Positions 32,779-41,177 of a DNA stretch of 54,943 nt are shown here, piece by piece; positions within the stretch are counted from its first letter, which is position 1, and every line of letters starts with the position of its first letter. The notes below the pieces were generated by a model. The model saw only the letters and a list, made by a program, of their open reading frames with translations. It was not told where the DNA came from and made no database searches. The DNA lies in the NCBI GenBank assembly GCA_964548365.1, contig CAZJRD010000016.1, positions 1 to 54,943 on the forward strand. Reading direction: 5' to 3'. The translations under genes and the position numbers were made by a program. Source of the stretch: B46-G9 sp964548365 (GTDB lineage Bacteria > Desulfobacterota > DSM-4660 > Desulfatiglandales > Desulfatiglandaceae).

Positions 32779-33471
32779 ATGGAGGAACATAGTTTTTTGT
32801 TCTTGGATAAACTTTTCGAGGCCATCGGTCTCGGCCATTTTGGCCATGCATACAGCCATGTCACCCATTCATGGCTGGTGATGCTCATCATGGTTGTCGC
32901 ATCTATCCTTTTTGTCAAAGGAGTGCAATTGGTGCCCCGGAAGGGCCAGAATATTTTCGAGGTCATCGTTGAAGGGCTTGAAAATTTCATGGTGGAGATT
33001 ACCGGTCCGGAAGGGAAATTCTTTTTCCCGTTTATCGCGACCCTCTTTCTTTTCATTCTCATGTGCAATCTCATCGGAAAAATACCAGGGTTTGTTTCCC
33101 CGACAGCCAACTACAACACGACCCTGTCCATGGCCATCCTTACCTTCCTCTATACCCATTACATCGGCATCAAATTCCACGGGATCAAGTATATCAAGCA
33201 CTTCTTCGGGCCTGTCTGGTGGCTGGCTCCCCTCATGTTTCCCATTGAGCTGGTGGGGCACGTGGCTCGAGTCCTGTCATTGAGCATTCGACTCTTCGGC
33301 AACATATTCGGCGAGGAAATGGTGTTTGGTATCGTTGTCACCCTGGCAGGTCTCTATCTTGCTCCCCTGCCACTCCTGTTTCTGGGGCTCCTGGTAAGCC
33401 TTATCCAGGCCCTGGTTTTCATGTTGCTCGCTACCATGTATTTCGTCGGGGCCATGGAAGAGGCCCATTAG
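32779..33471 (+). CDS. atpB: F0F1 ATP synthase subunit a
   Basis: This 230-residue subunit a forms the proton half-channels against the c-ring. It has five or six membrane helices, the essential Arg in SLSIRLFGNIFGEEMV, and the C-terminal segment LVSLIQALVFMLLATMYFVGAMEEAH with its conserved Gln. Early ALENFMVEITGPEG and FPFIATLFLFILMCNLIGKIPGF are typical. It is followed by atpE. The F1 genes are not in the window. Confidence 0.95.
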   Translation: MEEHSFLFLDKLFEAIGLGHFGHAYSHVTHSWLVMLIMVVASILFVKGVQLVPRKGQNIFEVIVEGLENFMVEITGPEGKFFFPFIATLFLFILMCNLIGKIPGFVSPTANYNTTLSMAILTFLYTHYIGIKFHGIKYIKHFFGPVWWLAPLMFPIELVGHVARVLSLSIRLFGNIFGEEMVFGIVVTLAGLYLAPLPLLFLGLLVSLIQALVFMLLATMYFVGAMEEAH

Positions 33472-33523
33472 AAATAAGCTTGATTTTGGAAGAAGGTCAA
33501 TAAAAACAGCAAAGGAGGTTCAA

Positions 33524-33892
33524 ATGAGGAAAACACGTTTGATTGGAAGTTTAACCGCAATACTCGTACTGGGCATGGCTTCAATGGCTTTGGCGGCCCC
33601 GGGTTCACCCGAGGCACAGGCTGCAGGGGTATGGATCTTTTTCGGGATCGCTATTGCCTGCGGATTCGGCATCGGCGTCGCCGCCATGGGAACCGGTATC
33701 GGCATGGGGAATGCCATTAATGGCGCTCTCCAGGGAACAGCCCGGAACCCGGAAGCAGGCGGAAAGATCATGACCACCATGATTATTGGTCTGGCCCTGA
33801 TCGAGTCCCTCTGTATTTATGCCCTGGTGATCTGCTTCATCATGGTCTTCAAGATTCCTGATTTCGCAAGTATTATTGACAAACTTTTCTAG
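33524..33892 (+). CDS. atpE: F0F1 ATP synthase subunit c (signal-peptide-bearing)
   Basis: This 122-residue proteolipid is longer than the usual 75-90 because a signal-like segment (residues 1-25, ending ALA-AP) precedes the two-helix hairpin. Helix 1 is glycine-rich (GIAIACGFGIGVAAMGTGIGMG) and the loop reads ARNPEAGG. The ion-binding Glu94 lies in GLALIESLCIYAL. At positions where Na+ c-rings have Gln and Thr, this protein has Met61 and Leu96, so proton coupling is more likely. AAAGGAGG precedes the ATG, and a terminator follows. Confidence 0.93.
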   Translation: MRKTRLIGSLTAILVLGMASMALAAPGSPEAQAAGVWIFFGIAIACGFGIGVAAMGTGIGMGNAINGALQGTARNPEAGGKIMTTMIIGLALIESLCIYALVICFIMVFKIPDFASIIDKLF

Positions 33893-33906
33893 GAAACAAA
33901 ACCCCT

Positions 33907-33936
33907 GGAGGACCCGGGATCGGGTCCTCCTTTTTT
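33907..33936 (+). terminator. rho-independent terminator after atpE
   Basis: A perfect 9-bp stem GGAGGACCC/GGGTCCTCC (33907-33915 with 33922-33930) and six Ts begin 14 bases after the atpE stop. It ends the atpZIBE transcript. Confidence 0.92.
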
Positions 33937-33944
33937 CAATGGTT

Positions 33945-33962
33945 ATGTGCAAAAATTCACAA
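33945..33962 (+). promoter_or_regulatory. candidate Rex operator upstream of rex
   Basis: ATGTGCA-AAAA-TTCACAA matches the Rex consensus TTGTGAA-N4-TTCACAA at 12 of 14 positions. It lies between the atpE terminator and the rex start, about 100 bases upstream of rex. Autoregulation by Rex is known in other bacteria, which supports the call. Confidence 0.6.
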
Positions 33963-34063
33963 CCACTCTTACTCACGGCTTTACTTTTTATCAATTTTCG
34001 GAAATCGCCCAAAGAAGGTCGTATGATTTTTCAGCAAGAACCCCTATTTCAGTCCATGTTATT

Positions 34064-34696
34064 ATGAACAAGGCGACCAAAATTCCGGAACCTACTATTG
34101 AACGACTTGCCATCTATGCAAGACCGCTCGAAGAGCTTGTGAGGGCAAAGGTTGAAGTGATATCCTCGGAAAAGCTTGCCCAAATGTGTGACGTTAATCC
34201 GGCCCAAGTGAGAAAAGATCTTGCCTTTTTTGGGGAATTCGGCGTCAGAGGGGTCGGGTACAATACCCAGGACCTTCTGGAGGCAATCCGAAAAATTCTC
34301 TGCTCCGACAGAACATGGACCATCTGTATTGTTGGAATGGGCAATCTTGGGAAGGCCCTCGTGGACAATGAAAACTTCAAGAAAAGAAATTATAGGTTTG
34401 TTGCGGCCTTCGATTCCAATCCCGAGATGATCGGGCAGCAACTCTCCTGTGGACTCACGGTCAAATCATTTGAAGACATTGTAAAGACAGTTCTGCCCCT
34501 TCGTATTGAAATAGGGATTATTGCAACTCGTCCTTCTAAGGCGCAGCAGGCAGCCAATCTCCTCATGGATGCGGGGGTGAAGGCGGTCCTGAACTTTGCT
34601 CCCACCCATTTGCGGACTCCTGAGTGTTGTATTGTGGAAAATGTTGATTTCACCGTGAAGCTCGAAAACCTCGTGTACCACTTGGAAGAAATATAG
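34064..34696 (+). CDS. rex: redox-sensing transcriptional repressor Rex
   Basis: This 210-residue repressor senses the NADH/NAD+ ratio and controls fermentation and respiration genes. A winged helix (residues about 1-80, with SSEKLAQMCDVNPAQVRKDLAFFGEFGVRGVGYN) is followed by a Rossmann NAD(H) domain with GMGNLGKAL. The C-terminal helix ends NLVYHLEEI. ATG 34064 gives the family start (KIPEPTIERLAIYARPLEEL). The frame is open 39 codons upstream without likeness. No strong ribosome site is visible. Confidence 0.95.
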   Translation: MNKATKIPEPTIERLAIYARPLEELVRAKVEVISSEKLAQMCDVNPAQVRKDLAFFGEFGVRGVGYNTQDLLEAIRKILCSDRTWTICIVGMGNLGKALVDNENFKKRNYRFVAAFDSNPEMIGQQLSCGLTVKSFEDIVKTVLPLRIEIGIIATRPSKAQQAANLLMDAGVKAVLNFAPTHLRTPECCIVENVDFTVKLENLVYHLEEI

Positions 34697-34756
34697 ATGG
34701 TGTCCCGGATTTCTCACCGATCTTCGTCTTGAGATGGCGGAGAGTTCCGGAGTATA

Positions 34757-36307
34757 ATGCGCGTGCAGGATAATGGGCGCAAAGGAAAACCCTTGATCAA
34801 GAACTTCATTCGGAAATTTCGAAAACAGTTTAGCAAAACCGCGGACAAAAACAGCCCATCACAGGAAAAAACCGCTCCGGTTTTACCCGGTAGAACAGGC
34901 CATACCACCCGGCCTGGCAATGCCCCGGTCCGGGATTCAGGGGAAAGGCCCAAAATGCCCGGATCCGGTCTCTCAACCAAACGGAAAAAGTCGACAACGA
35001 CCTGGCATGCCTCTGAATTTGACGTCCCCGTTCTCGAGGGTCGGACCCGCTTTCATGACCTGTCTCTCCCGGTGAAAATCATGCACGCCATAGCCGACTT
35101 AGACTTTCAGTATTGCACTCCAATCCAGGCAAGGATTCTTCCCAAAACCCTCGATGGATCGGATGCTACGGGCCAGGCACAGACGGGAACGGGAAAAAGC
35201 GCCGCTTTTCTGATTAGTATCTTCACACGCCTGTTAAAAAAACCTCCGAGGGGCAAAAGACGACCCGGTGTCCCCCGGACACTGATCCTGGTTCCCACAC
35301 GGGAACTGGCGCTGCAAATAGAAAAAGACGCCCGGGCCATCGGAAAGTACACAGGTATCCACATCCAGTCCGTATTTGGGGGGATGGGCTACGACAAGCA
35401 AAAGCGTGCCCTGGCAGAAAAGATCGTTGATATCATCGTGGCCACTCCTGGACGACTGCTCGACTTCCAGAGGCAGAATCTGATACGGCTTTATAAACTT
35501 GAAATCCTCGTCATAGACGAAGCCGACCGTATGCTCGATATGGGATTTATCCCCGATGTCCGCAAGATCGTCTACAGTACTCCCGGCAAAGATAAACGCC
35601 AAACCATGTTTTTCGGCGCCACGTTGACACCGGAAGTGGAACGCCTGGCCGAGCAGTGGACCCAGGAACCCGTTCACGTGGAGATCGAACATGAGCATGT
35701 GGCGGCGGAATCCATAAAGCAACTGGTCTATCTTGTCACCACCCAAGAAAAGTTCGTCGTCCTGCTGAATCTGATTATCGGGCAAAACCTGGAAAAGGTC
35801 CTCGTCTTTACCAACCGGCGGGATCAGACTGGCCGCCTGGCAGACCGTCTGAGGCAGTACGGGATCAACTGCGCCGTCCTTTCCGGGGACATTCCCCAAA
35901 ACAGGCGTATCAGGACCCTCGAGGATTTTCGCAGTGGAAAAATCCGCGTCCTGGTGGCCACGGACGTTGCAGCACGCGGTCTCCATGTGAAGGACATCAG
36001 TCACGTCATCAACTTTACCCTGCCCCGGGATCCCGAAGATTATGTGCATCGCATCGGGCGGACCGGCCGTGCCGGCGCAACAGGAATTTCCGTGAGTTTT
36101 GCCAGTGAGGAAGATTCCTTTTATATCCCCCCCATCGAGGAATACCTGGGTACCTCCCTTGCCTGTGTCTACCCCGATGATTCGCTGCTGCAGTCCCTGT
36201 CTTCGAAGATAAAAGTGCCCCCTGTGAAAAGAGCGGCTCGGTCCAAGTCACGGCGGCGGCCTTCCAAGGGAAGCCCCCGGCCTAGGTCACCACAAAAACG
36301 GAGATAG
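34757..36307 (+). CDS. DEAD-box RNA helicase (RhlB/RhlE-like)
   Basis: This 516-residue helicase has Q-motif FQYCTPIQARILP, Walker A AQTGTGKS (141-148), PTRELALQ, TPGRLLDF, the DEAD box (254-257), ARGLHVKDISHVI and HRIGRTGRAG. A basic, disordered N-terminal roughly 85 residues and an Arg/Lys-rich C-terminal tail (SKSRRRPSKGSPRPRSPQKRR-like) may bind RNA. Motif III is GAT (Gly287) instead of the usual SAT, which couples ATP hydrolysis to unwinding. It remodels structured RNA or assists mRNA decay, as inferred from family membership. Confidence 0.92.
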   Translation: MRVQDNGRKGKPLIKNFIRKFRKQFSKTADKNSPSQEKTAPVLPGRTGHTTRPGNAPVRDSGERPKMPGSGLSTKRKKSTTTWHASEFDVPVLEGRTRFHDLSLPVKIMHAIADLDFQYCTPIQARILPKTLDGSDATGQAQTGTGKSAAFLISIFTRLLKKPPRGKRRPGVPRTLILVPTRELALQIEKDARAIGKYTGIHIQSVFGGMGYDKQKRALAEKIVDIIVATPGRLLDFQRQNLIRLYKLEILVIDEADRMLDMGFIPDVRKIVYSTPGKDKRQTMFFGATLTPEVERLAEQWTQEPVHVEIEHEHVAAESIKQLVYLVTTQEKFVVLLNLIIGQNLEKVLVFTNRRDQTGRLADRLRQYGINCAVLSGDIPQNRRIRTLEDFRSGKIRVLVATDVAARGLHVKDISHVINFTLPRDPEDYVHRIGRTGRAGATGISVSFASEEDSFYIPPIEEYLGTSLACVYPDDSLLQSLSSKIKVPPVKRAARSKSRRRPSKGSPRPRSPQKRR

Positions 36308-36333
36308 TATTTTCAGGAGGTGAGAAATCCGGG

Positions 36334-37287
36334 CTAAAGTTCCTCCGGGGTGAAGGCGACGACTTGGTCAATGGTTGCACTGTCCGAAAAAATCATGGCC
36401 AGCCGGTCAAATCCCAAAGCGATGCCTGCAGCCTCGGGCATCAGCGCAAGGGCTTCCAGAAACTTTTCGGGGAAGGGATAGGCTTCTCTTCCCTGTTCTC
36501 CTCTCCTCTTTTTTTCCTCTTGAAATCGCGCCCGCTGTTCTGCCGGGTCCGTCAGTTCCGTGAATGCATTGGCCAGTTCAACTCCCCCCATGTAAAGTTC
36601 GAAGCGTTCAGCCACCCTTGCATTGTCCGGCTTCAGGCGTGCCAAGGCGGCCATTGAGGCAGGATAATCGCAGAGAAAGGTCGGTTCCGGGCTTCCCAGG
36701 TGGGGCTCAATCTCCTCAACCATGCATACGTCAAAGCGGCCCTTTTCCATGGATTTCTCGAGCGACAGGGTGCCATACCGCTCAAACGCCTCATGAACCG
36801 TTACCCTTTCCCATGGTCCCCCAAGATCAATAGCCCTCCCCCGGTATTGTATCTTCTCCGGAAGGCCCAAATCCTTTGCTACCGCCTGTATCATGGCCTC
36901 ACACTCGAACATGATATCCCGGTATCCTGCATGGGAACTATACCATTCAAGAATCGTAAATTCTGGAAGATGGAGGTCGCCTCTCTCTCCCTGTCGGAAG
37001 CACCTGCACATCTGAAAGATCCGTTCATAACCGGCAGCAAGGAGTCTTTTCATGTAAAGCTCGGGGGAAGTCTGCAAATAACCACCTTTGGCCGGAATGG
37101 CGTCTATGTGAAGCTCCGGTGCGGGAGCCGGGATCAAAATGGGTGTTTCTACTTCTAAATATCCCTGGCGCATAAAAAAATCCCTGATGGCCTGCACCAT
37201 CAGGGCTCGTAACCGGAGAGTCTGCTTGCGATGAGATATCCGCTCTCTTTCGCTCTCTGCAGATTTATTCTTTGACCCTGGTGACAT
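36334..37287 (-). CDS. epmA: EF-P lysine lysyltransferase EpmA (PoxA/GenX)
   Basis: This 317-residue protein resembles the class II lysyl-tRNA synthetase catalytic core (FFMRQGYLEVETPILIPAPAPELHI, MCRCFRQGERGDLHLPEFTILEWY, ALGFDRLAMIFS) but lacks the N-terminal tRNA anticodon-binding domain. That is the hallmark of EpmA, which attaches beta-lysine to elongation factor P. efp is directly upstream and overlaps its start by 23 bases. The lysine 2,3-aminomutase partner epmB is not in the window. AGGAGAG precedes the ATG. Confidence 0.95.
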   Translation of the reverse strand: MSPGSKNKSAESERERISHRKQTLRLRALMVQAIRDFFMRQGYLEVETPILIPAPAPELHIDAIPAKGGYLQTSPELYMKRLLAAGYERIFQMCRCFRQGERGDLHLPEFTILEWYSSHAGYRDIMFECEAMIQAVAKDLGLPEKIQYRGRAIDLGGPWERVTVHEAFERYGTLSLEKSMEKGRFDVCMVEEIEPHLGSPEPTFLCDYPASMAALARLKPDNARVAERFELYMGGVELANAFTELTDPAEQRARFQEEKKRRGEQGREAYPFPEKFLEALALMPEAAGIALGFDRLAMIFSDSATIDQVVAFTPEEL

Positions 37288-37828
37288 ACTCTCCTGTCCG
37301 GGTATCGACGGTTATTTTTTCCCCTTCATTTACAAAGGGAGGGACACGGAGGTTATAGCCGGTCTCCAAGGTAATAGGTTTGGTATCACCTGCAACAGAA
37401 TCCCCTTTTGCCCATGGATCAGCCTGGGTAACCGTTAAGTCGACGAAGTTGGGGAGCGTGATACCGATGGCCCTTTCTCCAAAAAAGAGGATTTCCACCT
37501 CCAGGTTATCAATGAGATAATGGCTCGCGTCACCCACCTGCTCCTCTGAAAGGAACGTTTGCTCATAGTTTTCCATATCCATGAAGCAAAATTCATTGTC
37601 CTGGGCGTAGAGGAACTGCATCTTTCGTTCCTCAAGATTCGCAGGCTTGAAGGTCTCAACAGAACGGTAGGTCTGATCAAACATGACGCCATTGATCATA
37701 TTCTTCAGCTTACACTTATACAGGGCCTGCCCTTTCCCTGGCTTCGAGAATTGAAAATCAACAATAATATACGGGTCTCCATCAATTTCAATCTTGAGAC
37801 CTCTTCTCAAATCACTTGCGTTATACAT
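37265..37828 (-). CDS. efp: translation elongation factor P
   Basis: This 187-residue three-domain protein rescues ribosomes stalled at polyproline. The KOW-like domain 1 (residues 1-63) carries the modification loop SKPGKGQA with Lys32, followed by OB domains 2 and 3 ending in RTGEYVTRV. The loop PGKG and the epmA gene right behind it agree with beta-lysyl modification at Lys32. ATG 37828 is the family start; 13 extra upstream residues do not match. Confidence 0.96.
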   Translation of the reverse strand: MYNASDLRRGLKIEIDGDPYIIVDFQFSKPGKGQALYKCKLKNMINGVMFDQTYRSVETFKPANLEERKMQFLYAQDNEFCFMDMENYEQTFLSEEQVGDASHYLIDNLEVEILFFGERAIGITLPNFVDLTVTQADPWAKGDSVAGDTKPITLETGYNLRVPPFVNEGEKITVDTRTGEYVTRVKE

Positions 37829-37942
37829 ATGGTTCCCCCGGGATAGATCTTTGATCGGCCCCTGCACTCCAAGCGGCCCTTCTCATGACTTTTTAATCTA
37901 CCTATGATCCAGTTCCCGGGTCAAGGGAAAAGATTTTCTTGT

Positions 37943-38470
37943 TTATCCCCTTGATATGAAGGCCGCCGCCCTTTTTTTCATCCACTCTATCCACGATGCG
38001 ATACTTGCAATCCTGGCATCAAGTACCAGTTCCTTGAATTCCCCTTCTTCCTGTTTTCTTCTTTCCACCAGTGAGCTTTTCAAGGACTCGAGGACGCTTG
38101 TTTGGCATTGAACAAGTTCTCGGCCACCCCTCAATTGGAGGTCCTTGATAAAAAAAACCTTGGCCAGAAATTCTACCCGTAAATCACGTACATGCTCCGT
38201 GGGTGACATGAGCCATTGATCAAAGGTCTTCTTTCCTTTCGCGGTCAGGGAAAAGACTCTCTTCGAAGGACGTGTCTCCTGCACTTCAATAGAAGATCGG
38301 AGCCACCCCCGGTCCTCGAGCCTTTTGAGCAGGGCGTACAGCTGGCTCGTACTCACATACCAGGTGGAACCGAGCCGGTTTTCCAGAAATTGGAGTATTT
38401 CGTACCCATGCTTCGATCCACCCCTGAGCGCCCCCAAAAGGGCAAATTCTGTCGCAGGTCTTGTCTTCAT
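37943..38470 (-). CDS. PadR-family transcriptional regulator
   Basis: This 175-residue regulator has an N-terminal PadR winged helix (FALLGALRGGSKHGYEILQFLENRLGSTWYVSTSQLYALLKRLEDRGWL...SLTAKGKKTFDQWL). A helical C-terminal dimerisation region follows (about residues 90-170). PadR proteins are ligand-responsive repressors; the ligand here is unknown. It sits 41 bases after the MoeA-like gene in the same direction, so it may be co-transcribed with it. Confidence 0.9.
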   Translation of the reverse strand: MKTRPATEFALLGALRGGSKHGYEILQFLENRLGSTWYVSTSQLYALLKRLEDRGWLRSSIEVQETRPSKRVFSLTAKGKKTFDQWLMSPTEHVRDLRVEFLAKVFFIKDLQLRGGRELVQCQTSVLESLKSSLVERRKQEEGEFKELVLDARIASIASWIEWMKKRAAAFISRG

Positions 38471-38511
38471 AGAAAAAGGCTATCTCTTCTCTCTCCAGGT
38501 ATCCTTTGCCC

Positions 38512-39558
38512 CTATTTTCCGAACGGGCAGACAGGATACCGGCATGTTTCACAATTGAGGCACAGCCCTCCATGGGCAGTCTCAGCCAGGTCTCGCCTGG
38601 TGATCCGTTCGCCCGCCAAGACCCGGGGAAGCATCAGGTCAAAGACCGTTACCCGGTAATAAAGCACACACGCGGGAAGCCCCATGACCGGCACATCCCC
38701 ATAATGCCCGTAGAGGAACATGGCCCCAGGCAATACCGGCGATCCGTACACCACATCTTCTGCACCCGCATCCATGATGGCCAGCCTGCTCACGTCATCA
38801 GGGTCCACGCTCATCCCACCCGCCACCAGAATGAGGCCGATCCCGTCAGCAAGCAAACCTTTAATTGCCCTCCTGATCTTATCCTGATCATCCGGAACGA
38901 AGAGCGGGTCTCTTACACGGCAACCGAAAAACTCTAGTTTTTTCCTCAGAATCGGAGCGAACTTATCGTCTATTCTTCCTGAAAACACTTCATTACCCGT
39001 GATAACCAGACCCGTAACAGGGCTGAAGAACTTCTTCACAGAAAGTATTCCTCCTGCTGCTTTTGCGATACCCACTGCCGATTCCACGTCCCTGCGGTCA
39101 ATGATCAAGGGGATAGCCCTCGTTCCGGCCACAATCTCCCCCTCATCAACCACAATGTTGTTGTGCCTGCTGGAACACATCAGATCGGGCACCATGTTGA
39201 ACTCCGTGAGTGCCTCCACCTGCACCTTCAAAAGCCCGCGATGAGCGGCTTTGAGGTTGATTTTTCCTTCAGCAGCCTGTTCATTGAAAACCACTCCCGG
39301 TCCTGCCAGCGCATCTGCCAGTCTGATAGCAGCATCATCCTCGTGGAGTTCATCAGGCCCCATGTGCAGGACGTAGAGGTGCTCTTTGCCAAGGCGCCGG
39401 AGGTGCTCCAGGTCCTCCTCCCGGACGATATAGCCCTTCTTGAAAGCCGGTCCTTTGAACTGTCCCGGTCTGATTTCGGTTATGTCGTGGGCCAGCACCT
39501 TGCCCACTGATTCTTCGAGGGATATTACCGTTGCCGATGATTTGTACTTGTTACCCAT
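38512..39558 (-). CDS. molybdopterin-binding (MoeA-like) protein with C-terminal Cys motif
   Basis: This 348-residue protein combines a MoeA-like N-terminal region (SLEESVGKVLAHDITEIRPGQFKGPAFKKGYIV) with a MoCF-type domain (VTGLVITGNEVFSGRI...VAGGMSVDPDDVSR...PVMGLPACVLYY). It ends with CLNCETCRYPVCPFGK, four closely spaced Cys that could bind a metal or cluster. Such proteins may handle molybdenum cofactor or regulate its use, which would fit the formate dehydrogenase in this genome. ATG 39558 has AGGAGGA upstream. Confidence 0.8.
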   Translation of the reverse strand: MGNKYKSSATVISLEESVGKVLAHDITEIRPGQFKGPAFKKGYIVREEDLEHLRRLGKEHLYVLHMGPDELHEDDAAIRLADALAGPGVVFNEQAAEGKINLKAAHRGLLKVQVEALTEFNMVPDLMCSSRHNNIVVDEGEIVAGTRAIPLIIDRRDVESAVGIAKAAGGILSVKKFFSPVTGLVITGNEVFSGRIDDKFAPILRKKLEFFGCRVRDPLFVPDDQDKIRRAIKGLLADGIGLILVAGGMSVDPDDVSRLAIMDAGAEDVVYGSPVLPGAMFLYGHYGDVPVMGLPACVLYYRVTVFDLMLPRVLAGERITRRDLAETAHGGLCLNCETCRYPVCPFGK

Positions 39559-39627
39559 CTTTCCTCCTGATTTGTTAACGATTTTCATACTTCGGCAGAA
39601 AGCTGAAGCCTTTTTGGTTAAGCACTA

Positions 39628-39778
39628 GAGCCAGTTTCAAAATGTTTCCCGCTTTCAGCGGGATTCGAGGTCAAGAAAGGCGAAAATTTTAACCACAGGA
39701 ATATATAGGATATTTCGAGGATTAAAATTTGAGCCTGACGCAGAGATCGGGCAAAAGGGGGCGTTTTGAAACTGGCTC
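39628..39778. repeat. ~150-bp inverted-repeat element
   Basis: Terminal inverted repeats of about 17 bp (39628-39644 GAGCCAGTTTCAAAATG; 39762-39778) with one mismatch bound a non-coding stretch in the 293-base gap between mtaB and the MoeA-like gene. Inside, AAAATTTTAACC and GGATTAAAATTT also pair loosely. It is non-coding and MITE-like. A single copy is visible in this window, so mobility is inferred. Confidence 0.6.
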
Positions 39779-39851
39779 ACTATTCTATCATGGAATAATC
39801 TATTATAGATATGTTGTGGCTTTGTCAACCTCGATCCGGTTCTGGACTTTC

Positions 39852-41177
39852 CTATTCTGACTGGTGAGAAGGCACCACTTGTCCGATAACGTGGTTTGCT
39901 TCAACCTTGTCTATCCTGACGGAAACGAGATCATCTTGGCAAGGTGGAAAGCAAGGGAAAAAAACCGGAATATAGTTGTCACTGATCCCCCTCAAAAGCC
40001 CGTTGTCTCTTGCGTGGGCCCCTTCCATCACTACCTGGAAATTCTTTCCCACACAATTTTCATAGAAAGCATTCTTCTTGGATAACCCCAGGGAACGGAG
40101 CTCGGCCGCTCTTTTCTTCTTCTCGGGGGGAGGGATCTGGGCCGGGAATCCTGCGGCTGATGTTCCCGGTCTCCGGGAGTACGGGAAGACATGCAGATAG
40201 GAAACGGGGAGATCATCTAACAGGGCCAAGGTATTCGAATAGGCGGCATGATTCTCCCCGGGAAATCCGGTCATCACGTCGACCCCAATGGCAACCAGTG
40301 GAATCGCGGCATGAATTTTCTTCACCAGGGCCCCGAATGTACGCGATGAATAGGTCCGGTCCATCTTTTTCAAAACCCCGTCGTCTCCGCTCTGGAGAGG
40401 AATGTGAAAGTGACGGCAAAGCCATTTTTCCGAGGCCATCATATCGATCAGCTCATCATCTATCTCCCCCGGTTCCAAGGAACTGAGCCTGACCCGCAAG
40501 GGAAAACCCCTTTTGCCGATTGCCAGAAGTACACTCTTCAGGTCTTCCTTCGCGCCAAGATCAATGCCGTATTTGCCAAGATGGATTCCGGTGAACACCA
40601 CTTCTCTATATCCTTCAACAGCAAGGTTTTCCATGACCCGCAAGAGATCATCACGGGGCAAACTCCGATAAGGCCCCCGCGAGAAAGGCACAATGCAATA
40701 ACTGCAAAACGATTCGCATCCATCCTGTATTTTGAGGAAAGCCCTGCTTCTCCCGGGAAATTTCTTGATATCCATCACTTCAAAACCCATACCACGGGGA
40801 AACGGGACCGAAAAATCCGCCCTGTCGCCCGAATCAACTGCAGAGAGGAGTAAGTCTGGCACCCTGCTCTTTTCCACATTCCCAGCAATAAGCCCCAGTC
40901 CCTTTATGCTCCTCAATTCTTCCGGGAAGGCCTGCCCATAGCAACCAATAGCAGCAACGACCCCCTCTTCATTCTCCCTGATGGCCTTCCTGATCTCCTG
41001 TCTTGATTGATGGGAAGCAGCCTGTGTCACAATACAGGTGTTCACAATCGTCACCTCACTTGGCTCATCGGGGGGCACGGGTATCCACCCTTCTTCCTGA
41101 AGCCGTCTCTGCAGGTACGCGGATTCATACTGGTTCACCTTGCACCCCAGGGTCGCTATCTTAAATGTCTTTTTCAT
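39852..41177 (-). CDS. mtaB: tRNA t6A37 methylthiotransferase MtaB
   Basis: This 441-residue radical-SAM methylthiotransferase is predicted to convert t6A37 to ms2t6A37 in tRNA. The UPF0004 domain begins KIATLGCKVNQYES with conserved Cys (CIVTQAASHQSRQ...GCYGQ). The radical-SAM motif CESFCSYCIVPFSRG and a C-terminal TRAM domain follow. KVNQYES is the MtaB/YqeV form rather than MiaB. ATG 41177 overlaps the mnmA stop by 17 bases, so translation is coupled; AAGGAAA precedes it. Confidence 0.94.
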   Translation of the reverse strand: MKKTFKIATLGCKVNQYESAYLQRRLQEEGWIPVPPDEPSEVTIVNTCIVTQAASHQSRQEIRKAIRENEEGVVAAIGCYGQAFPEELRSIKGLGLIAGNVEKSRVPDLLLSAVDSGDRADFSVPFPRGMGFEVMDIKKFPGRSRAFLKIQDGCESFCSYCIVPFSRGPYRSLPRDDLLRVMENLAVEGYREVVFTGIHLGKYGIDLGAKEDLKSVLLAIGKRGFPLRVRLSSLEPGEIDDELIDMMASEKWLCRHFHIPLQSGDDGVLKKMDRTYSSRTFGALVKKIHAAIPLVAIGVDVMTGFPGENHAAYSNTLALLDDLPVSYLHVFPYSRRPGTSAAGFPAQIPPPEKKKRAAELRSLGLSKKNAFYENCVGKNFQVVMEGAHARDNGLLRGISDNYIPVFFPCFPPCQDDLVSVRIDKVEANHVIGQVVPSHQSE

